From Apoderus coryli (Eukaryota > Arthropoda > Insecta > Coleoptera > Attelabidae), in the NCBI GenBank assembly GCA_911728435.2, contig OU452200.1:35851715-35915714 (forward strand): 64,000 nt of DNA, read 5' to 3'. Within the stretch, counting starts at the first letter, position 1. Every line of letters begins with the position of its first letter. A model generated the notes under the pieces. It saw only the letters and a list, made by a program, of their open reading frames with translations. It made no database searches and was not told the origin of the DNA. The translations under genes and the position numbers were made by a program. Positions 31,921 through 41,359 of this stretch are shown in pieces.

Positions 31921-32487
31921 AGATACTTAATTAATTAAAAATAAAACAATTGTAACTTAAATATTGATTTATTAGCATAATATATTATAAATATCATTCA
32001 AAACTATTTACAAATGGGAATGGCATCATAAAATAGTAGGTAAAATTCTAATAATATAAAAATTAACAAAATCTTAAACATATTAATACTATTTTGAATA
32101 TCTGTAACAATTAATTATTATTAATATTACTTAGTCAGGTTCCAATTTGTTACTACTTTCAAATTGATCAGTGTTAGTTTAGCATCAAATTTAGAATCAT
32201 TTCAAAATGATTACTTAAATTTTTGTTACAACAAATGCAACTATTCTCGGGCTTAAACAAAAAATGTTACTTTCGTCACTCCTTGAACAGTATCCTAATT
32301 TACCTTTTTGGTAATCTAAAGAGAAAACTAGAATATTTATTTACGCATTTGGAACTAGAAAATTGACATGAGCCAAAACAGATTCAAAATTGGGGTACTA
32401 CAAAGTTTACCTAGCGACGTTCGTCGAAATATATTAGAAATACACAAATTCAATATGTTGCACAACAAAAAAATTGAGATCAAATCT
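31921..32487. other. 3' UTR/flank of the LRR gene
   Basis: AT-rich sequence without ORFs between the stop codon of the LRR gene and the LINE. A minus-strand AATAAA (31968-31973, seen as TTTATT) about 515 bases past the stop could be its poly(A) signal. Confidence 0.4.
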
Positions 32488-33630
32488 TCACAAGTCCTGC
32501 GACTGAATAGTTGTGTATTGCACTTTTCTAGTTACAGCCTCTAATATTGGAGCAATTTTCCCACGCACATGATCTTTTTTCAAATAAACGTAGGCACTTA
32601 ACAGAGTCAACAGAATACACACTAGAATAACCAAAAGAACCACTAAAGCTCTGGATATTCTCGCATGTTTCGATTCCGCTAAACTTCTAACATTCACTAA
32701 ATACTTTTTCCCATATTTCGCTTGTGTACATTCTAAACGATCCAAATTCCTAACTTTAACTGGAGTAGTTTGCAGCCACGAGAAAGTTTTCATTGCACTT
32801 TCACATTTCAATGGATTTCCACCAATTTCTAGTAAGAAATCTTCAACACGCGATGGATCATTCGCTAGGCGATCAAATGCATCCAAATCTTTCTGGCTGA
32901 ACTTTGTAATATTGTTATACTCCAAATCCAGGTAACGCAATTTCTTCAGACAAAGTATATTGAAGTTTAGTGATGGTATATTGTTTTCTCCCATGTACAA
33001 ATCGTGGAGATCTGGTAAATCGCAGAAAACGCCTTCGTCTACAAACGATTTAATTTCGTTTTGTTCTAAATGGAGCTTATAAAGCTTCGTCAAATTGCTG
33101 TTGACGAAGATATCGTGTAAATCATCAGCTAACTCTTCATCAGTATTGTCAGCAAACGCGTTTGTCAGATGCAGCTCGCGCAAATTCACAAAATTTGAAA
33201 ACACGCGAGGATGATGAAAGTTTTTGTCGTAATCTTCGGATATAGAAATGTTATTATGGTTCAAAATCAGTCTTTCAACATTTGTGACGTGATGGAAGGC
33301 TTTTCCCTTGATCTCAGTGATGCCGTTATTGCTCATATCAATGATTTTCAAGTCTGGGAGATTGGCATCTTCGCCAAATACGTTTGAAGGTATTGTATTA
33401 ACGTGGTTACCAGAGAATATTAGCATGTTGGTTTGTTTTGGCAACTCCAATAGCATATCGGTGGTTTTGAAGCCAGTGTACGTACAGTTGACTACAAACA
33501 TCAGGGAATGTTCGACATACTGTTCTTCGCAGACGCATGGTTCCAACGCTGGGGAGATGCATTTGTTGATTCGTGCAGAACAACTTAGGGTAAAGTAGCA
33601 CAAAACTATGATGAAACTAGGTAAATTCAT
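32488..33630 (-). CDS. Leucine-rich-repeat transmembrane protein, trophoblast glycoprotein-like
   Basis: 380-aa type I membrane protein in one coding exon. Residues 1-19 are a signal peptide (MNLPSFIIVLCYFTLSCSA). An N-terminal Cys cap follows (C24, C32, C34, C49), then LRRs: LIFSGNHVNTIPSNVF, LKIIDMSNNGITEIKGKAF, VERLILNHNNISI, LRELHLTN, LYKLHLEQNEIKSF, LHDLYMGENNIPSL, LRYLDLEYNNITKF, and an LRR C-cap (GNPLKCES...LECTQ). The membrane span is about 328-350 (ALVVLLVILVCILLTLLSAY), with a 30-residue basic cytoplasmic tail. The layout matches insect proteins named trophoblast glycoprotein-like; vertebrate TPBG/5T4 modulates Wnt signalling, but no role should be assumed here. A TTGTTTCAG acceptor ends one base before the ATG, so a 5' UTR intron is likely. 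Confidence 0.85.
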   Translation of the reverse strand: MNLPSFIIVLCYFTLSCSARINKCISPALEPCVCEEQYVEHSLMFVVNCTYTGFKTTDMLLELPKQTNMLIFSGNHVNTIPSNVFGEDANLPDLKIIDMSNNGITEIKGKAFHHVTNVERLILNHNNISISEDYDKNFHHPRVFSNFVNLRELHLTNAFADNTDEELADDLHDIFVNSNLTKLYKLHLEQNEIKSFVDEGVFCDLPDLHDLYMGENNIPSLNFNILCLKKLRYLDLEYNNITKFSQKDLDAFDRLANDPSRVEDFLLEIGGNPLKCESAMKTFSWLQTTPVKVRNLDRLECTQAKYGKKYLVNVRSLAESKHARISRALVVLLVILVCILLTLLSAYVYLKKDHVRGKIAPILEAVTRKVQYTTIQSQDL

Positions 33631-33631
33631 C

Positions 33632-33640
33632 CTGAAACAA
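33632..33640 (-). promoter_or_regulatory. Probable 5' UTR splice acceptor before the LRR gene start
   Basis: Minus strand TTGTTTCAG|GATG: a consensus 3' splice site with the exon starting at 33631, one base before the ATG at 33630. The upstream non-coding exon is not identified. Confidence 0.5.
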
Positions 33641-33669
33641 GGAATTAATTATTGCGTCAGTTTTTCAAC

Positions 33670-34080
33670 GAATGTACAGGGTGTCCCTGCTGGAATAATT
33701 GCTATAGATATTATTGGGAAAACTAATTAGGAGAGTCATATGTATGTAATTTTATTTTTAACTGGGCCCCAAATAAAAAAAATCGAGGGTTGTCAAATCT
33801 GGAGACCTGTTTTCCCAAAAATTATGCACGTTGCTACAATGTGGAGACACATCATGTTGGTGAAATAGCTCTAAGAACATCCAGCGGTAAATTGTATTCT
33901 ATGCGTATTTAAACAATGATTTGCTAGTGTTTTCTCAAAAAAGTAACTTCAAAATGAGCCAAGTTCGTTGCTGGATTTGGTGATGATATCCGACAAAAAA
34001 CTTGTACACAATGAAGCACCGTTGGGTCTGGTGACCATGTTGTTATTAAACTTTATGTTCAGTTCGCTGTCGGTGTTGGG
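33670..34080. other. Transposon-like flank with ACAGGGTGTCC end
   Basis: Begins with TGTACAGGGTGTCCCTGC (33673), an end typical of dispersed insect DNA elements, and runs into the LINE at about 34080. No ORF recognised and no matching right end found. Confidence 0.35.
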
Positions 34081-35605
34081 AACACGAGGGTTGTACAAAA
34101 GCGTAACTTCTGGAAGACTGATTATGTATCAGTAAATGATTTTTTGTCCCGCAGTTTGCAAGATACGGATGACATCGAAATATGTCTCGGAGCTATTCAA
34201 GAGGCTATCCAGAAGTACGTACCAGTCTGCCCCCGCAGGGTAAACTCGCAGAAGCCGTGGATCAACGGAAATATTTTCGGAGAAATACAAAGAAAGAGGG
34301 AACTCTGGCACAAGTTCAGACGGTTGAAAACGGACGCGAGCTATTTGTTGTATAGGCAGCAAAACAATAAACTAAAGACAATGATATCGGAGGCTAGATG
34401 TCGGCATGAAAGTGAAATGGCGGCGAGTAGCAATAAGAAATTCTATGCTTATATTAAACGGTCACTAAATTCTACAGTTTCTAGTTTCTGTCTGAAAGCA
34501 AAAACTACGGGTGAACCAATAACTAGACCAATTGACATAGCCAATGCATTCGCTAACCAGTTCAGTAGTGTTTTTACCGACGACTCGAGGGACAATTTAC
34601 TTGTATTACCCCAGTCTACCAAAAACAGGCAGTCATTAACAACTGTTAATTTTATAACCGCCGATATAAAGCAGGCATTGGCGGGTTTGAAGCAAGACTC
34701 GAGTCCCGGCCCGGACGAAATTCCTCCGATGTTTCTTCAGAGATGCATTGAATCATTATTACGACCATTGGCCACGTCAATGCAAAAATGCATCAACATG
34801 GGCACTCTACCGGAGGAATGGTTGTCTGCTGTCGTGATACCTATATTTAAAAAGGGTGACAAGTTCGCTGCAGAAAATTATCGACCTATTAGTTTGACCT
34901 GCGCACTTTGTAAATGCATGGAGAAAGTCATTACCAGAAATATGACTTCATTTCTTGTTGAATCAAATATTATTCCCAATGAACAACATGGGTTTATGCC
35001 CAAGAGGTCGGTGGAGTCGAATCTTCTGGAATGCCTCAATGTGTGGACCAGCCATAATGATGTTGGTCAGCCTACGGATGTGTTGTATCTGGATTTTGAG
35101 AAAGCGTTCGACAGAGTGCCATTTGCTCGTTTGTTGCTAAAATTGGAGCATTACGGCGTGCGGGGGGCACTCCTGAGGTGGATTGAGATGTTTCTTACAA
35201 AAAGAAGGTACTACACATCGGAGCTAATAATCCCAGGACTCCATATTTCATCAATGGAAATGCCGTTAACTCTGTAAATCAGCAGAAGGGTCTTGGTGTC
35301 ATAGTAACAGCGGATTTGAAGTGGGAGGCCCATATTTCCGCCACAGTGAAGAAAGCTAATTGACTGTGGTATCTGATACAGAGAGCTTTCAAATCGAGAT
35401 CAAACTCTCTAATATTGGAATTGTATAAATCGTATGTCAGACCACTATTGAGGAATTTTATAACAAACAGAGTTGTATATGCATGGAATTCATTACCTGT
35501 AGAGGTGATAATGGTGCAAACGGTTGAGAGCTTTAAGAACAGGCTGGACAATTTCATGGAGGACCATAGCGATCAGTTGTTGGTCCACTACTCGCTATAG
35601 AAGAT
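34080..35605 (+). mobile_element. Non-LTR retrotransposon (LINE family E), internally deleted
   Basis: The + strand frame 34144-35277 covers the linker (PWINGNIFGEIQRKRELW) and most of the RT: LKQDSSPGPDEIPPMFLQ, VVIPIFKKGDKFAAENYRPI, EQHGFMPKRSVESNLL, VLYLDFEKAFDRVPF. It then jumps, at about 35230, past the FADD box to a position near GLGVIVTADLKWEAHI and LELYKSYVRP (35280-35455), with a stop in between, and again near 35450 to RNFITNRVVYAWNSLPVEV and the C-terminus ending at 35600. The catalytic YADD/FADD box is absent, so the copy is dead. Clade: CR1/Jockey-like. Confidence 0.92.
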
Positions 35606-36738
35606 GAGTGAGGATGACATCAATATTTCAAAAACCTCAAATTAGGAACTGAGCAACAGTTTCATCGGTTTTACCGTTTACTGTTTTACGACTAATAATA
35701 ATAAAATAGGACACATGGTACAATTAATTAAATTCTATGACAAGTCGATCACAATAATAATGTAGAAATATTGTTTTTTTTTTAATTTTATTTCAAAAAT
35801 AAAAACAATATTAAAATGCATACTTTGCATCAGGTAATCAAATAGGTACTACTACGTACTTTAAAAATCGTGGGCATGCAATATTAACAAATAATTATAC
35901 TTAATATGGATTTTCCTAACACTGGTGAGGTCACAACTGTAATTAAAAATATATTTAAACAAAGCGTTATTTATTAATATGTTTAATTGAATAAAAATTA
36001 AATTTATTTTTTTAAATTTAAGGAAGTATCTAGATATTTATCTAAAACCTTTGTCAAACATTATGAAATTGGAAAGCACCTACTTACTTTTGAGTAAAAC
36101 TGATTTCTTTAAATAAAATCAAAATTAATCCTCTTAATATTGATCTAGCGATTATCACCAAATTTATTAATGAAGCTCACATTCTTAGTTTTAATAAAAT
36201 TTAGACGCACAATTTTTAATTACAACTTTACAAGTTTTAAAACATATTTTTACGTTTTATTTGAATGATGATAAATTTACAGGTAGGTACTGCCTTTATT
36301 GTCTGTAATTCAATAATAGGTACTGGTACCTACTTGGTTCTTCTCTTTTTTAAATCTCTACTACATAAACTACACACATAAGTATCAGAAACCGACTATT
36401 GCAACAGGTATTGTAGGTACTGCCACTGTTGGGTACTACTACCTAAATCGTACCAAGGATTGACACACAAATTGCGTGCGAGATAAACTACCTACGCCGC
36501 AGTTGAAATCTCTTCATTTTGCATAGCTATAGCGTCGACATTTCTTTGCCGATGTTGGATTCTCTGGCAGAGGTGCAAACCGTCATTTTCAATGCCTTCT
36601 CGTTGTACAGGGTGTGAATGTAACGCAGCCAATGTTTTTAATGATAAATTTAGAAAACCTGGGGGGTTATAAAGTTCCTAGTCATGTTAGGTGGATCACT
36701 AGGTCTCTACCTCGGGGCCATATTTGGTGAAATAACCA
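35606..36738. other. AT-rich intergenic sequence
   Basis: No ORF of note. Contains AT-rich unique-looking DNA with scattered GGTACCTAC-type words, and near 36606 an ACAGGGTGTGAATGTAACGC transposon end. Confidence 0.4.
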
Positions 36739-37947
36739 TTCTGAGCGTCTTAGTGTTAATGATATTAACTATAACTGTCTAAAGATTTCAATATCGGAGA
36801 TATACCAACAACTTTCTACTCTGGATGCGAATAAGGGCCCTGGGTCAGATGGGTTACCTCCGAAATTATTAAAGCATTGCAGTTTTGTTCTGGCAAGACC
36901 TTTGCATGCTATTTTTAACATGTCGTTAAACACTGGTTGTTTTCCTGAGATCTGGAAGTCCCTATACATAAGTCTGGACACAGGCATAATATTAAGAATT
37001 ATAGACCTATCAGTATAATCAGCATTATTCCCAAGGTATTCGAGAAACTTATAATAAATTATCTTCAACCTCTTCTAGGCAGTGCTATCATTGATCAGCA
37101 GTACGGATTTTTGCCACGAAAGTCAGCTGAGCTAAATCTGTTAAAATACATCAACTTTATTATTGATACTCTAGAGAGTGGATCGGAGGTACATTCAGTG
37201 TATACCGATTTCTCCAAAGCCTTCGATCGTGTAAATCATAAAATCTTATTGATAAAGTTGGCTGAGGTTGGCATCGGCGGACGCATGCTCGAATGGATGA
37301 GTAGCTACCTTGATAACAGAATTCAATACGTTAAGGTCAAGAGCTTTGTTTCTGTTGAGATAAAAGTATCATCTAGCGTCCCCCAGGGATCACACTTGGG
37401 ACCACTGTTTTTTAATATTTTCGTTAATACATCGCCAGATGTTTTACTTCAGCGATTTTCTCTTGTTCGCTGATGACCTCAAACTATTTACGATAGTCAA
37501 CAAAACTGAAGATTGCGAGAGACTGCAGTCTGATCTCGTGGCTCTTCACGAGTGGTGTGTTGGGAATGATACCTACGAGGAGTATGTTTCACCAGACACA
37601 TTCCAGAACAAATTATGGTTGCAATTCATTTTTGGCGCGCTCAATGCGTCTGGCCAATGACAGTGAAGAGACACTGGATTTTTTTGTCCCGAGAAATACC
37701 TTTTTGGGTTCAGTAGGACACCTCTTTGATGATTGATACGTTGTGTTGTACCATATTGCTTTATAATAGTGAAGTATTGATCGTGTAGATTATTATTATC
37801 CATTTTATTTGTGATTGATTTTTATTTTACATTTTTCGATTGTGTAATTCTTTTGAAGTGTTTTATTGTGGAACTATTTATATTTATTGTAATTTTGTAT
37901 AAAATGGGCGTTTGCCCGTAAATAAATAAATAAATAAATTCTAGCGA
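36739..37947 (+). mobile_element. Non-LTR retrotransposon (LINE family A), second copy
   Basis: Plus-strand relative of the copy at 2786-4803. Reads [38 protein letters not shown], then one frame 37111-37473 with [34 protein letters not shown] and [19 protein letters not shown]. After a frameshift [11 protein letters not shown] keeps the catalytic FADD that the other copy has lost. At about 37575 it jumps to the last part of the 3' region (EYVSPDTFQNKLW), missing the roughly 0.5 kb that encodes the thumb in the other copy. Ends in a (TAAA)n tail at 37920-37940. Confidence 0.92.
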
Positions 37948-38924
37948 ATCTAAAAGAAAATAATCGACTTCATTAAGCAGATTGAGCTGTTCGGTGAGAT
38001 ATGAATAGGTATGAGCCCCAATACACCCTCGGTGGTCGGAGTGGAGGGTCAGGTGCAGATCATTTGCTACTTCGTTAAAAAACAAAACCTATTTGGCAAC
38101 TAAAAATTGAAAATAAAGTTATTTGGTGAATAATTATTAGGAAGTTTATTAGTAGGTGACCTATCTCAACATAGGAAACATTGTGTTTTAAAAAGGCACA
38201 CAGCAGTTTGGGTGTACCAAGATTTAGTAGGAGGTCAATTGCACATAGTCGTCAGGTGTGTCAAGGAGACGACTGGGACTACGATGTTAAGTCAGATTTG
38301 TGTTTAAAGTAACTTATTTTATAAATAGATGCATATGTAACAAAATGGGGATTTTTCAACTGCTAATTAATTATAGTAATTTGGGGTTTACGCAGTTTTG
38401 CATGCTATAATAACATTCTTAGAAAGAGAAAAATAACTAACAATAGAAAAATCGATTTTATATAAAAGAAACAACAAATTGATTTAATCTCGTCAAAATT
38501 GTTTAATTTTTAAAATTTGGATGAATATTACAAGGTGTGTTCAATAAATAGCGGAAATATTGGGTGGTTTTCTTAGTCCAACTGGCTCAATATTTTCGTT
38601 TTTGTGCTGGTACACACATAGTTTACGAAACATTTGAAAAACTGCATTATGGGTGTGAAGACAGTGTTTTGTAGAGAGCCCACGTTTGTAGGTGGTTTAA
38701 GGCATTTTCAGAAGGAAGCGATGCAACCGTAATGCAAGTTTTAAACTGAAATATCTCAAAAACGGCTGAAGCTTATCATATACAGGGTGATTAAAGATTT
38801 GCCTCATTTCAATATTCAAAATGGTTATAATTTCGTGAGACATTTTTCGAAATTGTGACATAAGTGATTTTCGTCTTATTTTTGGTCATAGATTCTACCT
38901 AAAGGGGGGGCAATTTTTTAGGAA
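37948..38924. other. Intergenic DNA with transposon ends
   Basis: No gene recognised. 38533-38560 reads TACAAGGTGTGTTCAATAAA, like the start of a mariner-type element; 38782-38800 has TACAGGGTGATTAAAGATTT, which leads straight into the 135-bp satellite whose monomers also contain TACAGGGTTGG. Confidence 0.4.
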
Positions 38925-40615
38925 ATGCCATTCATCACAAGAAACTCCAATTTAGTTGTACAGGGTTGGTCAAAAATGTTTTTTTCCGTAAGAGTCTTAC
39001 CTTATTTTGCAATATACGGAAAAAAGTCATTCTTGATAAAAGTTTTTGCTTCTTTAGAAAATACCATTCATCACAAGAAACTTCAATTGAGTTGTACAGG
39101 GTTGGTCAAAAATGTTACTTTCCGTAAGAGTCATACCTTATTTTGCAATATACGGAAAAAGTCATTCTTGATAAAAGTTTTTGCTTCTTTAGGAAATACC
39201 ATTCATCACAAGAAACTCCTATTTAGTTGTACAGGGTTGGTCAAAAATGTTATTTTCCGTAAGAGTCGTACCTTATTTTGCAATATACGGAAAAAGTCAT
39301 TCTTGATAAAAGTTTTTGCATCTTTAGAAAATACCATTTATCACAAGAAACTTCAACTGAATTGTACAGGGTTGGTCAAAAATGTTATTTTCCGTAAGAG
39401 TCATACCTTATTTTGCAATATACGCAAAAAATACATTCTTGATAAAAAAATTTGCTTCTTTAGAAAATACCATTTATCACAAGAAACTTCAATTGAGTTG
39501 TACAGGGTTGGTCAAAAATCTTACTTTCCATAAGAGTCATACCTTATTTTGCAATATATGGAAAAAAGTCATTCTTGATAAAAGATTTTGCTTCTTTAGA
39601 AAGTGCCATTGACCACATGAAACTTCAATTGAGTTGTACAGGGTTGGTCAAAAATGTTACTTTCCGTAGAGTCATACCTTATTTTGCAATATACGGAAAA
39701 AAGTAATTCTTGATATAAGTTTTTGCTTCTGTAGGAAATACCATTCATCACAAGAAACTCCAATTTAGTTGTACAGGGTTGGTCAAAAATGTTATTTTCC
39801 GTAAGAGTCATACCTTATTTTGCAATATACGGAAAAAAGTCATTCTTGATAAAAGTTTTTGCATCTTTAGAAAATACCATTTATCACAAGAAACTTCAAC
39901 TGAATTGTACAGGGTTGGTCAAAAATGTTATTTTCCGTAAGAGTCATACCTTATTTTGCAATATACGCAAAAAATACATTCTTGATAAAAAAATTTGCTT
40001 CTTTAGAAAATACCATTTATCACAAGAAACTTCAATTGAGTTGTACAGGGTTGGTCAAAAATCTTACTTTCCATAAGAGTCATACCTTATTTTGCAATAT
40101 ATGGAAAAAAGGCATTCTTGATAAAAGTTTTTGCTTCTTTAGAAAATACCATTCATCACAAGAAACTTCAATTGAGTTGTACAGGGTTGGTCAAAAATGT
40201 TACTTTCCGTAAGAGTCATACCTTATTTTGCAATATACGGAAAAAGTCATTCTTGATAAAAGTTTTTGCTTCTTTAGGAAATACCATTCATCACAAGAAA
40301 CTCCTATTTAGTTGTACAGGGTTGGTCAAAAATGTTATTTTCCGTAAGAGTCGTACCTTATTTTGCAATATACGGAAAAAAGTCTTTCTTGATAAAAGTT
40401 TTTGCTTCTTTAGAAAATACCATTCATCACAAGAAACTTCAATTGAGTTGTACAGGGTTGGTCAAAAATGTTATTTTCCGTAAGAGTCATACCTTATTTC
40501 GCAATATACGCAAAAAATACATTCTTGATAAAAGTTTTTGCTTCTTTAGAAAGTACCATTTACCACAAGAAACTTCAATTTAGTTGTACAGGGTTGGTCA
40601 AAAATGTTATTTTGC
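38925..40615. repeat. 135-bp satellite, about 12 copies, with higher-order period
   Basis: The landmark TACAGGGTTGGTC falls at 38959, 39095, 39230, 39365, 39501, 39637, 39772 and so on to about 40590 (135-136 bp). Long repetitive open frames cross it but shift from monomer to monomer. Variant monomers recur: TACGCAAAAAATACATTC at about 39421 and 39961 (540 bp, four units) and CTCCTATTTAGTTG at about 39215 and 40305 (about 1090 bp, eight units). Each monomer carries the TACAGGGT word seen at MITE ends in this window. Confidence 0.93.
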
Positions 40616-40648
40616 GGAATAAGTTCACATTTGAAGGATAATATTTAC

Positions 40649-40862
40649 CTGTTGCATCTCAGCTGTCGTAGATCTAAACAATTCAATATATCTGGAACCG
40701 ATCGATTCCCTATGTTTTGAGAGAGCTTTGGGAGCGTCCATTTCATTGGCAAATAGTACAAAGGCATCACCAGTGGCACGTCCATCAGGTTTCTTCACAA
40801 ATAGTACCCCATCAGTACCGTCCAATACAGTACATGAGTTATCACCACTGGCAAAGAAGTCC
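40649..40862 (-). pseudogene. Orphan ESRP/fusilli-type RRM exon (fragment)
   Basis: The minus strand has an open frame [40 protein letters not shown], then [20 protein letters not shown] and TAEMQQ, ending in a consensus donor (CAACAG|GTAAAT). This is the second quasi-RRM of epithelial splicing regulatory proteins (Drosophila fusilli), RNA-binding splicing factors. The 5' side breaks off at about 40862 in a palindromic repeat with no good acceptor (GAATTGAG-type, no pyrimidine tract), and no neighbouring RRM exons are found on either side. Frame and key aromatic/RYIE positions are intact, so it is either a young captured fragment or a real exon of a gene spread over a much longer distance. 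Confidence 0.7.
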
Positions 40863-40866
40863 AACT

Positions 40867-41135
40867 CAATTTTAAATTTTATAGCAACGTCTCGTGCAAT
40901 ATGTGCACATCATCAGGCTAAAGAAACATAAAACCTGTAGATTTTCTGTAGTAGGTACTAGACTCTATGTCACTGTAATCTAAATTTAAATGTTATGTTG
41001 TCTGTTTAGTCATCGTCCTCTCTTGTTGAATGTCAATTTTATTTATACAATTTTTAGTTTATTGAGGTTTTATGTTTTTTTAGCCTGACGATGTGCACAT
41101 ATTGCACAAAACGTTGCCATAGAATTTAAAATTTA
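40867..41135. repeat. Palindromic repeat with 50-bp arms
   Basis: Left arm 40867-40922 (AATTTTATAGCAACGT, TGCAATATGTGCACATCATC) is the inverted counterpart of 41080-41135 (GACGATGTGCACATATTGCA, AACGTTGCCATAGAATTT). About 270 bp overall; a foldback element between the orphan RRM exon and the end of WDTC1. Confidence 0.8.
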
Positions 41136-41148
41136 GAATTACTGAGTT

Positions 41149-41154
41149 TTTATT
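41149..41154 (-). terminator. Candidate poly(A) signal of the WDTC1-like gene
   Basis: Minus-strand AATAAA (TTTATT on +) 206 bases past the stop codon at 41360, just outside the palindromic repeat. Confidence 0.35.
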
Positions 41155-41359
41155 TAGTCCCAATGCCCAAGAAAACTTGATAAATTGAAAAAAATCGAAT
41201 ATAGATATGAAGAAAATAAAACAAACAAAAAAATAATAAAACACTACTTTATAATAATCATCAATAATAACCATCATAATTAAAGAATGTATAGTACAGT
41301 AATAATAATAATATTAAATCTAATAATAGTAATGATAATAGGAAAATAAATAATGATAA

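Noticed and set aside
38925..39533. 202-codon open frame with repeated YFAIYGKK and LVKN motifs
   Set aside because: It is the 135-bp satellite read through; the motif repeat is the monomer period, frames shift between monomers, and no splice or start context supports a gene.
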